Shown: piece by piece, positions 9,511 through 22,208 of the stretch | Layout of the letters: every line of letters starts with the position of its first letter | How positions within the stretch are numbered: the stretch's first letter is position 1 | Assembly (NCBI GenBank): GCA_012861695.1 | Contig: JAAOOA010000355.1 | Location: 7,501 to 71,500 of the forward strand | Length of the DNA: 64,000 bases | Direction: 5' to 3' | From: Trematomus loennbergii | Taxonomy: Eukaryota; Chordata; Actinopteri; Perciformes; Nototheniidae | Translations under genes and position numbers: made by a program | The notes under the pieces: generated by a model | Told to the model about the DNA's origin: nothing | What the model saw: the letters and a program-made list of their open reading frames with translations, nothing else | The model's database searches: none

Positions 9511-12500
9511 TTTAAAGTAGAGACACTACATACTGATATACACCTGAACATCAGCAGGAGAGGACTCTTTAAAGTAGAGACACTACATACTGATATACAC
9601 CTGAACATCAGCAGGAGAGGACTCTTTAAAGTAGAGACACTACATACTGATATACACCTGAACATCAGCAGGAGAGGACTCTTTAAAGTAGAGACACTAC
9701 ATACTGATATACACCTGACATCAGCAGGAGAGGACTCTTTAAAGTAGAGACACTACATACTGATATACACCTGAACATCAGCAGGAGAGGACTCTTTAAA
9801 GTAGAGACACTACATACTGATATACACCTGAACATCAGCAGGAGAGGACTCTTTAAAGTAGAGACACTACATACTGATATACACCTGCATCAGCAGGAGA
9901 GGACTCTTTAAAGTAGAGACACTACATACTGATATACACCTGAACATCAGCAGGAGAGGACTCTTTAAAGTAGACACACTACATACTGATATACACCTGA
10001 ACATCAGCAGGAGAGGACTCTTTAAAGTAGAGACACTACATACTGATATACACCTGAACATCAGCAGGAGAGGACTCTTTAAAGTAGAGACACTACATAC
10101 TGATATACACCTGAACATCAGCAGGAGAGGACTCTTTAAAGTAGAGACACTACATACTGATATACACCTGAACATCAGCAGGAGAGGACTCTTTAAAGTA
10201 GAGACACTACATACTGATATACACCTGCACATCAGCAGGAGAGGACTCTTTAAAGTAGAGACACTACATACTGATATACACCTGAACATCAGCAGGAGAG
10301 GACTCTTTAAAGTAGAGACACTACATACTGATATACACCTGAACATCAGCAGAGAGGACTCTTTCAAGTAGAGACACTACATACTGATATACACCTGAAG
10401 ATCAGCAGGAGAGGACTCTTTAAAGTAGAGACACTACATACTGATATACACCTGAACATCAGCAGGAGAGGACTCTTTAAAGTAGACACTACATACTGAT
10501 ATACACCTGAACATCAGCAGGAGAGGACTCTTTAAAGTAGAGACACTACATACTGATATACACCTGAAGATCAGCAGGAGAGGACTCTTTAAAGTAGAGA
10601 CACTACATACTGATATACACCTGAACATCAGCAGGAGAGGACTCTTTAAAGTAGACACACTACATACTGATATACACCTGAACATCAGCAGGAGAGGACT
10701 CTTTAAAGTAGAGACACTACATACTGATATACACCTGACATCAGCAGGAGAGGACTCTTTAAAGTAGACACACTACATACTGATATACACCTGAACATCA
10801 GCAGGAGAGGACTCTTTAAAGTAGAGACACTACATACTGATATACACCTGAACATCAGCAGGAGAGGACTCTTTAAAGTAGACACACTACATACTGATAT
10901 ACACCTGAACATCAGCAGAGAGGACTCTTTAAAGTAGAGACACTACATACTGATATACACCTGAACATCAGCAGGAGAGGACTCTTTAAAGTAGAGACAC
11001 TACATACTGATATACACCTGAACATCAGCAGGAGAGGACTCTTTAAAGTAGAGACACTACATACTGATATACACCTGAACATCAGCAGGAGAGGACTCTT
11101 TAAAGTAGACACACTACATACTGATATACACCTGAACATCAGCAGGAGAGGACTCTTTAAAGTAGAGACACTACATACTGATATACACCTGAACATCAGC
11201 AGGAGAGGACTCTTTAAAGTAGAGACACTACATACTGATATACACCTGAACATCAGCAGGAGAGGACTCTTTAAAGTAGAGACACTACATACTGATATAC
11301 ACCTGAACATCAGCAGGAGAGGACTCTTTAAAGTAGACACATACATACTGATATACACCTGAACATCAGCAGGAGAGGACTCTTTAAAGTAGAGACACTA
11401 CATACTGATATACACCTGACATCAGCAGGAGAGGACTCTTTAAAGTAGACACACTACATACTGATATACACCTGAACATCAGCAGGAGAGGACTCTTTAA
11501 AGTAGAGACACTACATACTGATATACACCTGAACATCAGCTGGAGAGGACTCTTTAAAGTAGAGACACTACATACTGATATATACATGAACATCAGCAGG
11601 AGAGGACTCTTTAAAGTAGAGACACTACATACTGATATACACCTGAACATCAGCAGAGAGGACTCTTTAAACAGAGACACTACAAACTGATATACACCTG
11701 AATATCAGCAGGAGAGGACTCTTTAAGTAGAGACACTACATACTGATATACACCTGAACATCAGCAGGAGAGGACTCTTTAAAGTAGAGACACTACATAC
11801 TGATATACACCTGAACATCAGCAGGAGAGGACTCTTTAAAGTAGAGACACTACATACTGATATACACCTGAAGATCAGCAGGAGAGGACTCTTTAAAGTA
11901 GAGACACTACATACTGATATACACCTGAACTCATCAGCAGAGAGGACTCTTTAAAGTAGAGACACTACATACTGATATACACCTGAAGATCAGCAGGAGA
12001 GGACTCTTTAAAGTAGAGACACTACATACTGATATACACCTGAACATCAGCAGGAGAGGACTCTTTAAAGTAGAGACACTACATACTGATATACACCTGA
12101 AGATCAGCAGGAGAGGACTCTTTAAAGTAGAGACACTACATACTGATATACACCTGAACATCAGCAGGAGAGGACTCTTTAAAGTAGAGACACTACATAC
12201 TGATATACACCTGAACATCAGCAGGAGAGGACTCTTTAAGTAGAGACCTACATACTGATATACACCTGAACATCAGCAGGAGGACTCTTTAAAGTAGAGA
12301 CACTACATACTGATATACACCTGAACATCAGCAGGAGAGAACTCTTTAAAGTAGAGACACTACATACTGATATACACCTGAACATCAGCAGGAGAGGACT
12401 CTTTAAAGTAGAGACACTACATACTGATATACACCTGAACATCATCAGGAGAGGACTCTTTAAAGTAGACACACTACATACTGATATACACCTGAACATC

Positions 12501-13894
12501 AGCAGGAGAGGACTCTTTAAAGTAGAGACACTACATACTGATATACACCTGAAGATCAGCAGGAGAGGACTCTTTAAAGTAGAGACACTACATACTGATA
12601 TACACTGAACTCAGCAGGAGAGGACTCTTTAAAGTAGACACACTACATACTGATATACACCTGAACATCAGCAGGAGAGGACTCTTTAAGTAAGACACTA
12701 CATACTGATATACACCTGAAGATCAGCAGGAGAGGACTCTTTAAAGTAGAGACACTACATACTGATATACACCTGAACATCAGCAGGAGAGGACTCTTTA
12801 AAGTAGACACACCTACATACTGATATACACCTGAACATCAGCAGGAGAGGACTCTTTAAAGTAGAGACACTACATACTGATATACCCTGAGATCATCAGG
12901 AGAGGCTCTTTAAAGTAGAGACACTACATACTGATATACACCTGAACATCAGCAGGAGAGGACTCTTTAAAGTAGACACACTACATACTGATATACACCT
13001 GAACATCAGCAGGAGAGGACTCTTTAAAGTAGAGACACTACATACTGATATACACCTGAACATCAGCAGGAGAGGACTCTTTAAAGTAGACACACTACAT
13101 ACTGATATACACCTGAACATCAGCAGGAGAGGACTCTTTAAGTAGACACTACATACTGATATACACCTGAACATCAGCAGAGAGGACTCTTTAAAGTAGA
13201 CACACTACATACTGATATACACTTGAACATCAGCAGGAGAGGACTCTTTAAAGTAGAGACACTACATACTGATATACACCTGAACATCAGCAGGAGAGGA
13301 CTCTTTAAAGTAGAGACACTACATACTGATATACACCTGAACATCAGCAGGAGAGGACTCTTTAAAGTAGAGACACTACATACTGATATACACCTGAACA
13401 TCAGCAGGAGAGGACTCTTTAAAGTAGACACACTACATACTGATATACACCTGAACATCAGCAGGAAGGACTCTTTAAAGTAGAGACACTACATACTGAT
13501 ATACACCTGAACATCAGCAGGAGAGGACTCTTTAAAACAGAGACACTACAAACTGATATACACCTGAATATCAGCAGGAGAGGACTCTTTAAAGTAGAGA
13601 CACTACATACTGATATACACCTGAACATCAGCAGGAGGACTCTTTAAAGTAGAGACACTACATACTGATATACACCTGAACATCAGCAGGAGAGGACTCT
13701 TTAAAGTAGAGACACTACATACTGATATACACCTGAACATCAGCAGGAGAGGACTCTTTAAAGAAGAGACACTACATACTGATATACACCTGAACATCAG
13801 CAGGAGAGGACTCTTTAAAGTAGAGACACTACATACTGATATACACCTGAACATCAGCTGGAGAGGACTCTTTAAAGTAGAGACACTACATACT
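9511..13894 (+). repeat. 57-bp minisatellite, about 77 units (4.4 kb)
   Basis: Head-to-tail units of 57 bp, starting TTTAAAGTAGAGACACTAC and including CTGATATACACCTGAACAT and CAGCAGGAGAGGACTC. Recurrent variants are GAGACAC/GACACAC, GAACATC/GAAGATC, and one- or two-base losses. Because 57 is a multiple of three and most units have no stop, long repetitive open frames appear on both strands; they are not genes. The array lies in intron 6 of the MAM/LDLa gene. Confidence 0.98.
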
Positions 13895-14102
13895 GAACAT
13901 TCTGGTAACTGACACCATTTAAAGATTAATAAATTCCCTTTTGTATCCTGGGTTTTATTCTGCATTTTGCAAGATGTAATTTACTCGATAGATGTCAGCC
14001 GTTACAGTCCCACTCGCAGATGAATAATTTTCTTCATCTGTGCTCAGTCACTCGTACAAACAGTGTTTTTTTGAAGGGGTTACTTGGCAACGAGGGTCTT
14101 AC

Positions 14103-14234
14103 GGCAGCTTTCTTCGTCCTCTCCTCTGAGACAGTGAGGGGTGAAGTCACACACTTTGCTCTCATCGATACACTCTCCATCGCTGCAGGAGAACATGGAG
14201 GAAGGGCAGGAAGCAGGAGGAAATGGAGTGGTTT
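14103..14234 (-). CDS. MAM/LDLa gene exon 6 (second LDLa domain)
   Basis: A 132-nt exon between an acceptor TTCCTGTTGCAG and a donor GTAAGA, phase 1 in and out. It encodes a short Thr/Pro linker (TTPFPPAS) and one complete LDL-receptor class A module with six cysteines. The module ends DFTPHCLRGEDEESC, so the acidic Ca2+-binding motif (usually DCxDxSDE) is altered to HCLRGEDEE. The domain lies between the two MAM domains, the alternation seen in MAMDC4 and MALRD1. Confidence 0.85.
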
Positions 14235-14339
14235 CTGCAACAGGAAGCAAGAGAGAAACATTATACAATCTATATTACATTGTTCAGTTGTAGGAGTACA
14301 TTTAAATAAATTGCTATAGTCGTTTTATAGACTATCGTT

Positions 14340-14594
<255 letters not shown>

Positions 14595-14599
14595 TCTAT

Positions 14600-14740
14600 G
14601 TTTCCTGTAGATATTGAATTGCTCTTTTTCCTGAACTGTTAGTGTACAGTTTTATTATTATGCTGCTGTGTTTATTGTATTTTTGTAACTCTGGCACAAC
14701 AATTTCCTTCGAGATGAATAAAGTCTAGTATTGTTAAAAG
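14600..14740 (+). mobile_element. LINE 3' end remnant
   Basis: The segment from TATGTTTCCTGTAGATATTG through CTCTGGCACAAC and CCTTCGAGATGAATAAAGT resembles the 3' tails of fish L2/Maui-type non-LTR elements, which commonly end next to GATA-type microsatellites. It is a short 5'-truncated copy with no coding part. Confidence 0.5.
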
Positions 14741-15084
14741 CACTCACGGTGGATTAATGTAAATGATGTAAGCAGAGTGAGTACATTAGCTGTGTTACGG
14801 GAGATTACACTCAACTGTAGAGGAAGAAAATAACTTTATATAATCGAAAATAGCACGACTCATTCCTGCATCGCTCTATTTCTATGAGCATACTGTTCAT
14901 CGTCAGCTTTAATGCTCTTTATACGTCACACAAAGCATGCTTTTTGGGACACATTGAAGCTAAGGGACCAAGTCTGACACGCTTCGGTTTTATTTAACAC
15001 TCTTTACTCAACAAAGAGCTGCACTGAGAGATATTTCAGCCACTCGTGGGTAACTCAGTGCGATGAACAACATACATAACGCCA

Positions 15085-15306
15085 TATTAATGCACACAAT
15101 ACCATGTTTTTTATTACTGCACATGTTTTATTCAATTCTATTTCTAGGATTACAACCATATTCATGTAAATACTGCTATTTTTATACAATTTTTGTATAT
15201 TTTTTTATGTTATTATAGTTTTGTTTTATTTTATGTATGCACCACGACATCAAGTAGCATTCCTCGTATGTGTCAAATAAACCTGATTCTGATTCTGATT
15301 CTGATT
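15085..15306 (+). mobile_element. Truncated non-LTR retroposon tail
   Basis: An AT-rich tail ending GTCAAATAAACC followed by repeated CTGATT hexamers (15280-15306), a typical simple-repeat 3' terminus of a LINE or SINE. Nothing coding remains. Confidence 0.5.
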
Positions 15307-15309
15307 AGT

Positions 15310-16843
15310 CAATTAGAGTGAGAAAATCAGTGAAGTTTTAGGTGAGAAATCCACAAAAAAAGAGCTGAAAAAGGCTTTAAAAAAAGACAAACTGGATGAG
15401 ATATGCCGGGGGATGTTTCTCTGCATCCCTCACACATGTTGGATAGTGATCTCAGCCTCATGGTGAATACAAATCCTGCTGAAGCTACTGACAATAAATA
15501 TGTGATTTATCCTAAATAAACCATGGAGGTCGGACAGCTAGCCTGCAGACCTGCTCATTAATGAATGCATGTGTCGTATGATCAGATTTCGCTTTAAATA
15601 TATTCAGTGGAAATCCTTCCTTGCAATTAAAGCACGTGTTGCTGAAGCTATAACACATTATGTCTGCTTCTTCATCTCTAAACTGGCCTTGAGAGAAAAA
15701 TCTGGTATCCACAGGTCGTCGCCTCGAGAAGAAAATCAATAAACCTCAACTTTAATTTCACTGTCGGACAGCAGGGACATCTTCCTATATAACATGAGTA
15801 ATATCAGCTCTAAATATGTGATACTTTGTGCTTCTCACGGCTGAAATAACAATATATCACTAAGGCAACATGCAGAGATGGTGTCCATGAAGACGGTGCT
15901 TTATCAAACCCGCTGAGCTGAAGCAGACATAAATAAACCCTGAAGTAAGCACTATTCTTAATGTTCTGTTATTCTGTTATGAACCCCATCCATTAGTGTC
16001 TGCTCCTGTTATCAGTATTCAGAACATGATGTGGATGTGTGGTGATATTTAAGATATGCAAAGGGTCTGAACTGAAGGTGGTGACATGTTATTAATACTT
16101 AGCTGGTTCCACTTCTCCTTAAGTGGCCACACAATCAATGCTTTTCTACATCCCTGAAACACATGTTTGCCCACCATAAAGTATTACTTATCAAAGTTTT
16201 ATTATTGTATTTATATTATTATGGGACTGGCCTACTGTGAATTGACTTAAAAATGGTTTTAATGTTACTGTTTTAATGTTTAACCGAGCCTTATCTTTGC
16301 ACTGCTGCAGCCAGTATTTTATCGCTTTTATTAATCGTCTTTTTGTTTGTGTGTTTTTTTTATTTTGAATTATTATGTGTTAAATGCATAGACTGTATAT
16401 CTAAAATGCCTATGTGAAGCACTTTGAATTGCCTCTGTGTCTTAAAATGTGCGTTTACAAATAAACTAACCTACTGTATGTTTCCAAAACTCCTCGTAAG
16501 CAGAATTAAATTAAGTTTTATAAAACAGCGCATACTTGTATCCCTCTACAGTTGAGTATTATCTCCCATTACTCAATCTTCTCTGCAGCTGAGCTCATTT
16601 ACATTAATCCACCATGATCTCCCATGAGTGCTTTTTAACGATACAATCTCTTCACAGGAGTCAGTAACTGATTTTGGGTCGAGAGCAGATTTAAAGTAAT
16701 CCCATCTGTTAGTGTGTTCCTCTGTGATCAGTATTCAGGACAGGTCTGTGGATGTCTGTGTAGAATGTGTGGTGATATTTAAAAATGCCACAATGTGAAC
16801 TCTGTGTGGCGACTTATTGTTATTAATATAATATCAGCAGTAC
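15310..16843. other. Gene-free intron 5 stretch
   Basis: Intron 5 of the MAM/LDLa gene. Two diverged copies of TTGAGT..ATTAC-type sequence occur near 14770-14815 and 16545-16620. A possible retroposon tail ends near 16470 (TTACAAATAAACTAACC). No exon or RNA gene was recognised. Confidence 0.45.
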
Positions 16844-16940
16844 CAGGAGCGGTCACACAGCTGGGACTGAAGGACAGGTCATCGACGGCCAGAAACTCAG
16901 AGGATTGGCTGTCAGGAGGAAGAGACCCTCGAATCAACAC
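16844..16940 (-). CDS. MAM/LDLa gene exon 5 (end of first MAM domain)
   Basis: A 97-nt exon after acceptor TTATCCCCAG, phase 0 in and phase 1 out at a GTACTG donor. It encodes VLIRGSLPP, a short polar loop, and the MAM-terminal signature AVDDLSFSPSC, the usual '(I/V)DD(I/V)xFxxxC' close of the domain. It joins in phase with exon 4 (...NHSFQ) upstream and exon 6 (linker plus LDLa) downstream. Confidence 0.85.
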
Positions 16941-16997
16941 CTGGGGATAAACAGAGAACATTCAAGAAGTCACTTTTTAGTTCCTTTACACACAACA

Positions 16998-17924
16998 GGC
17001 TATGAAGGAACTACAGCACGGTCACATGACTTCACGTCACCACCGCTAAGCTAAAGGAGGCTAATGTTGGGCTATAAAGGAACTACAGCACGGTCACATG
17101 ACTTCACGTCACCACCGCTAAGCTAAAGGTGGCTAATGTTGGGCTATAAAGGAACTACAGCACGGTCACATGACTTCACGTCACCACCGCTAAGCTAAAG
17201 GGGCTAATGTTGGGCTATAAAGGAACTACAGCACGGTCACATGACTTCACGTCACCACCGCTAAGCTAAAGGTGGCTAATGTTGGGCTATAAAGGAACTA
17301 CAGCACGGTCACATGACTTCACGTCACCACCGCTAAGCTAAAGGTGGCTAATGTTGGGCTATAAAGGAACTACAGCACGGTCACATGACTTCACGTCACC
17401 ACCGCTAAGCTAAAGGTGGCTAATGTTGGGCTATAAAGGAACTACAGCACGGTCACATGACTTCACGTCACCATGCTAAGCTAAAGGTGGCTAATGTTGG
17501 GCTATAAAGGAACTACAGCACGGTCACATGACTTCACGTCACCACCGCTAAGCTAAAGGGGCTAATGTTGGGCTATAAAGGAACTACAGCACGGTCACAT
17601 GACTTCACGTCACCACCGCTAAGCTAAAGGGCTAATGTTGGGCTATAAAGGAACTACAGCACGGTCACATGACTTCACGTCCCACCGCTAAGCTAAAGGT
17701 GGCTAATGTTGGGCTATAAAGGAACTACAGCACGGTCACATGACTTCACGTCACCACCGCTAAGCTAAAGGTGGCTAATGTTGGGCTATAAAGGAACTAC
17801 AGCACGGTCACATGACTTCACTCACCACCGCTAAGCTAAAGGTGGCTAATGTTGGGCTATAAAGGAACTACAGCACGTCACATGACTTCACGTCACCACC
17901 TAAGCTAAAGGTGGCTAATGTTGG
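16998..17924 (+). repeat. 72-bp minisatellite, about 13 units
   Basis: Tandem units of 72 bp including GGCTATAAAGGAACTACAG, CACGGTCACATGACTTCACG and CCGCTAAGCTAAAGGTGG. Differences between units are mostly one- or two-base losses. Located in intron 4 of the MAM/LDLa gene, 58 bp from exon 5. Confidence 0.97.
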
Positions 17925-17939
17925 AAGTGATGACGTTTA

Positions 17940-18950
17940 GTCGTCTCATTTAGTCACTTGTTAGCAACCTCTGTTTTTAAATCCACCACCGGGGTATTTA
18001 CTGACGTATTTAATGCCACATTTCAGGCAAAAACTCAGTCAGAAAACCATTGACTTCCAGACCAGGGGACAGGAAGTCTCCAGATCCACAATGCCAGCTA
18101 TCTACAAACATCACATTTCGTCTAGCTGTCACATATCAGAGCTCTGATCAAAGTCCAGCTTTATCTGCTCCAGTTATATAACCCCTCATTTATTACTGAC
18201 CTAAAGGATGGGTAGTGTCAGGTGATTGGAAAAGGCACTCAAATACTCAATTCCTATTGGTCATACTATACAGGTCAGCTAGCTAGTATGTCTTTGCTTC
18301 CTAAAGCTGCATTAGGAGGTTTAAAGACATGCAATATATAAGATGATAGCAGTGAGTGTGTATAAATATATATGATCTTTGTATTAAGGATTTAAAACCT
18401 GTGTGTTTATGAAACCCAGACGATGTTCCCTACTCTCAGAAAATGTTGGATATCTTCATATTTGGAGTATTAAGAAGTCTTTAATCACATCACAGATTTG
18501 ACTCTAGGACTAAGTGCTTATGAAAGGTATCTGCAAGGATCTTAATGAAGCCGTACAACAATTAGACAGAGAACAACACAGTCAGGGTAGTCCATCAAAC
18601 CCCCAATTAACTCAGGTGCTTCTGAAACAAGACGTGTATTAATGAAGGGAAAAGAGGAGAGTCGACCTCTGTTTACCGTTGTGATTAAACTGATCTGCTC
18701 TGGTTTCAGACAGAGGGTGAAATAAAGAGCTTTTTGAACATTCAAGCATGGAGACATGTCACAGTAGAGACACCTGAGAACCAGCAGAACATATCCTCTA
18801 TAATTAATATTTGATAAGGTATATCTGACGCTAAATAGTCAGAGAGATAACCTTTACATCTCACGTAACCATTTGTTTCATTTAGGGTTGTGTTTGTTTG
18901 TTTTAGCATCTAAACACCAATATTAAAGTCTGTTATAGTAAACTGTGACC
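17940..18950. other. Gene-free intron 4 stretch
   Basis: Between the 72-bp array and exon 4. No bounded repeat, RNA gene or exon was recognised on either strand. Confidence 0.5.
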
Positions 18951-18953
18951 GAC

Positions 18954-19112
18954 CTGAAAACTGTGATTACTGGAGAACGTAATGATTGTCCGCTGCCACG
19001 TTTTCCTCTGAGTTTCTGAGGAGAGTTTCCACACCTCTGTTTTCTGATCCATCGTTTGAACCAGAACCTGAAGATCTGCTTCATGTGCTCCGACATAATG
19101 ATAGAAAGTCAT
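18954..19112 (-). CDS. MAM/LDLa gene exon 4 (first MAM domain, part 3)
   Basis: A 159-nt exon (53 codons, phase 0 both sides) after acceptor TTGACTCAACAG; the donor is GTCGGT. It encodes the central MAM sandwich: MTFYHYVGAHEADLQV, a variable strand with TEVWKLSSE, and TWQRTIITFSSN, matching the family pattern 'FxYHMYG..xGxLxVxx......W...g.qg..W....V'. It joins exon 3 (...TETCQ) and exon 5 in phase. Confidence 0.85.
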
Positions 19113-19156
19113 CTGTTGAGTCAAAGAAATACAAGGTTATCTCAGCTGCTGGGATG

Positions 19157-20306
19157 CAGAGAGGGAGAAGTACACACATCCTTTACTCAAGGAGAAGTAC
19201 AGATACTCGTGTTTAAAAATACTCTGGTGAAAGTAGAAGTACTGACTAAACTTCTTTACTCAAGTCAAAGTAAAGAGGCTTTGAAATGTACTTCAGTAAA
19301 AAGTACCCATAACTAGCAGCTGTTTTAAAGAGTACCTGACATCCCTTTATATTAATAGAACAATAATGTCATTGTTAGCTAATGAATGTTTCCATGCTGA
19401 ACAACGGCAACATGACAACGTTTTCATTGGTCCCTCTTCTTTAGAGAAGACCAGGAAATGATGGATACACGGATCGTGTTCAAATCAATAGGCACGCAAT
19501 GACTCTAAATAATAATGATCACGCCACCAGACACACATTCAAACTAAAGGAACCAGCCTGTTTGGGAAAGAGAAGTAGAAAGTACAGGTATTTGTGTTCA
19601 ACATGTAAGAAGTAGAAAGTACAGGTATTTGTGTTCAACATGTAAGAAGTAGAAAGTACAGGTATTTGTGTTCAACATGTAAGAAGTAGAAAGTACAGGT
19701 ATTTGGTTCAACATGTAAGAAGTAGAAAGTACAGGTATTTGTGTTCAACATGTAAGAAGTAGAAAGTACAGGTATTTGGGTTCAACATGTAAGAAGTAGA
19801 AAGTACAGGTATTTGTGTTCAACATGTAAGAAGTAGAAAGTACAGGTATTTGTGTTCAACATGTAAGAAGTAGAAAGTACAGGTATTTGGGTTCAACATG
19901 TAAGAAGTAGAAAGTACAGGTATTTGTGTTCAACATGTAAGAAGTAGAAAGTACAGGTATTTGGGTTCAACATGTAAGAAGTAGAAAGTACAGGTATTTG
20001 GGTTCAACATGTAAGAAGTAGAAAGTACAGGTATTTGTGTTCAACATGTAAGAAGTAGAAAGTACAGGTATTTGTGTTCAACATGTAAGAAGTAGAAAGT
20101 ACAGGTATTTTGTTCAACATGTAAGAAGTAGAAAGTACAGGTATTTGGGTTCAACATGTAAGAAGTAGAAAGTACAGGTATTTGAGTTCAACATGTGAGT
20201 AGAAGTAAAAAGTCATAAAATAAGTAGTGGAGTAAAGTACTGATACCGGAAACATGTACTTAAGTACAGTAACAAAGTATTTGTACTCCACTACTTCCCA
20301 CCTCTG
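19157..20306 (-). mobile_element. hAT-like element with 37-bp satellite, copy 3 (inverted)
   Basis: An inverted copy of the elements at 3418-4474 and 7808-9178. Its left edge is CAGAGAGGGAGAAGTACAC and its right edge CACTACTTCCCACCTCTG. About 17 satellite units lie at 19568-20195. It sits in intron 3 of the MAM/LDLa gene, 33 bp from exon 3. No matching 8-bp duplication was seen. Confidence 0.75.
19568..20195 (-). repeat. 37-bp minisatellite, about 17 units (inverted)
   Basis: Reverse-complement of the 37-bp unit, reading GAAGTAGAAAGTACAGG then TATTTGTGTTCAACATGTAA. Unit variants are TTTGTG, TTTGGG and TTTGG. Confidence 0.95.
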
Positions 20307-20338
20307 ATAGTTGATGGTTTTATTTGAGGGTTTCTCAC

Positions 20339-20421
20339 CTGGCAGGTTTCAGTGGGCAGGAAGAAAGGACTGATCAGGTCTGCAGAGGTTCTGTTTCCAG
20401 GTGAAAGGAACAGGAAGTGAG
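20339..20421 (-). CDS. MAM/LDLa gene exon 3 (first MAM domain, part 2)
   Basis: An 83-nt exon between acceptor CTCTCTTTCAG and donor GTGAGA, phase 1 in, phase 0 out. It encodes HFLFLSPGNRTSADLISP and FFLPTETCQ, the second strand pair and the conserved cysteine of a MAM domain. An N-glycosylation motif (NRT) is present. The duplicated version is at 50153-50235. Confidence 0.85.
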
Positions 20422-20516
20422 CTGAAAGAGAGGGAGACGTGGATTTGAAGATCTGCAGAAGTATAAGGTACATGTGTTGAGTTTAAAATAGATGTCTAGT
20501 GTCCCTAATGTCCCAC

Positions 20517-20640
20517 CTGATGTGTTTGAGTGGTCGTGTTTGAGTCCAGGAGCCTCGGTAGTTCTGATCCATCTGGACTCTGAGCTCTGCATCAAGTCAC
20601 AGAATCCATCTTCAAAACCACACCTCTTTATATCCAGAGC
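20517..20640 (-). CDS. MAM/LDLa gene exon 2 (first MAM domain, part 1; one extra base)
   Basis: Acceptor TGGTTGTAG, donor GTGGGA. It encodes the MAM opening RCGFEDGFCDLMQ followed by SRWIRTTEAPG and a DHSNTSG end. The exon is 124 nt; its duplicate at 50887-51009 is 123 nt. The extra T in the CTCTTTATAT run shifts the first seven codons out of frame with exon 1. With 123 nt, exon 1 (phase 1) joins perfectly. This is a real frameshift or a one-base assembly error. Confidence 0.8.
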
Positions 20641-20644
20641 CTAC

Positions 20645-21750
20645 AACCAGAAAGAAGACATGCTTCAGCCTCTTTGAGTTTAGCTTTTCAAACTGCAGGG
20701 TTTCTCGTCTACGGCCTCTTTATGCTATCTCTCTACCTCTGAATGAGTCAAAGTGTTACATTTCCATGCAATATCTGATCAAATTGACATTCCAGTCCGC
20801 TGCAAAACACCTGCCTATACAATAACTAACCTAATGACATGCTCCAGATTACAGGTTCTGTAAATAAAGCATCATATCAGGCAGGGATTTTAGCCTTTAC
20901 AGACCATTTACATGCACTAAAACACACTACAGGAGAGAGAACACCCCAACAAACATAATACGGCCGCTTTAAGATGTGGTTTCTGCACACAATAAAGTAA
21001 CATCATCTCATCAGAGCATTATAAGCGTTAATCCTGGACTTCACTGCCAAACATGAAACAGAAGACTGAAAAGAATTAGGGATGAAACTGAATGTGAGTT
21101 GGTATGCAAGGCAGGATTATCAATGATGCACCACAGAAGAAGAACCAGGATCTTAAACTGAAGTTAAAGTAATAATACAGATAGGTTTACCTCAACAAAT
21201 CTACTTCAATAAATGTATTTAGTTCATTTCCACCACTGCAAAGAATGAAATGTATATTCATTCATATTTTAAGATATATAACGCATTGAATATCCTCACA
21301 GACGCATGTTGTAATGAATGCATTTCAGTATACACACAGTACATAAGTATAACATGTACTTTAGGTATCAAAAGTAAAAGTACTAATACTATTATCATGT
21401 TTTTTTTACATGTAAGAGCCTTTTAGCATTGTGGTTTGACTACATTTAGATACTTGAAATACTGTTTTTAATAGTATTTCAGTACTCTGTTACACCATAT
21501 CAGCAAATCATGTGTTTTTATATGAACAAAAGGTGCTTTTTGCCTCTGAAATATAGTAGAACGACACTGGTTTTTGCTATATATACGTTGATAATGCAAT
21601 TTATAACTAAATCTTGACTTGTGTATCACATTGTTCACTCTGAATATATATGGATTGTGAAGTTATAGGTGTACGAGGTACTTTAAAACACCTGTTGAAA
21701 GGTAATCCAGTCTCAAAGTCAGTTAAAATCTGACAAAATCAATATTTACT
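20645..21750. other. Intron 1 of the MAM/LDLa gene
   Basis: No exon or bounded mobile element was recognised. The whole stretch is repeated at 51014-51990 with about 98% visible identity, except for a deletion in the second copy near position 51940 (bases 21570-21697 of this copy are missing there). Confidence 0.6.
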
Positions 21751-21753
21751 CAC

Positions 21754-21922
21754 AGTTTTCCTCATCGCTGTAATCTCCACAGTCGTCAGTGAAGTCACAC
21801 ACACTTCCCTCGGACACACACAGATCCTGAGAGCAGCTGAACTCCTGAGCTGAACACACTGCGTCACACACTGGGGTCAAAAACACCAGAGAAAAGGCAG
21901 AAAACAGCCACAGAAGCATCAT
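21754..21922 (-). CDS. MAM/LDLa gene exon 1: signal peptide and first LDLa domain
   Basis: The first coding exon of a MAM/LDLa protein (MAMDC4/apical endosomal glycoprotein or MALRD1 type). Two adjacent ATGs lie at 21922 and 21919, with A at -3. A signal peptide follows: MMLLWLFSAFSLVFLTPV, then a likely cleavage around CDA-VCSA. The LDLa module starts CSAQEFSCSQDLC and ends with the Ca2+-site motif DDCGDYSDEENC, whose last Cys is split by the donor GTGAGT (phase 1). The order signal peptide-LDLa-MAM-LDLa-MAM fits MAMDC4 best; MALRD1 has the same alternation. No TATA box was obvious upstream. Confidence 0.85.
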
Positions 21923-22208
21923 CTTACTGTCTGTCCTTTAACTACAGCACATGATCTCCTCCTCTGAGTGAAGCATGTTGTTTTGAAGATAGAAGAAGCA
22001 GCTTCAGTCGAGGTACAGCTCGTCTGTAACGTGTGCAAGTAGCTTAGGAGCTGTTAGCATGTTGTAAAAGGTAATCAATGGCTTTTATGGCTGTTACTCA
22101 ATAAGGTCACTGTGTGTTCATGTGTTCATTCTCTGAGAGGCTGGACTGAGGCTATTAGCTTTATGCTAACATGCTCACAATGCTATCATGCTCCTGTTTA
22201 GCTCCTAT

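Noticed and set aside
9867..13965. Long repetitive open frames (FRCISVCSVSTLKSPLLLM-type) on both strands
   Set aside because: They are translations of the 57-bp minisatellite, whose length is a multiple of three. There are no splice sites or start context, and frames open equally on both strands.
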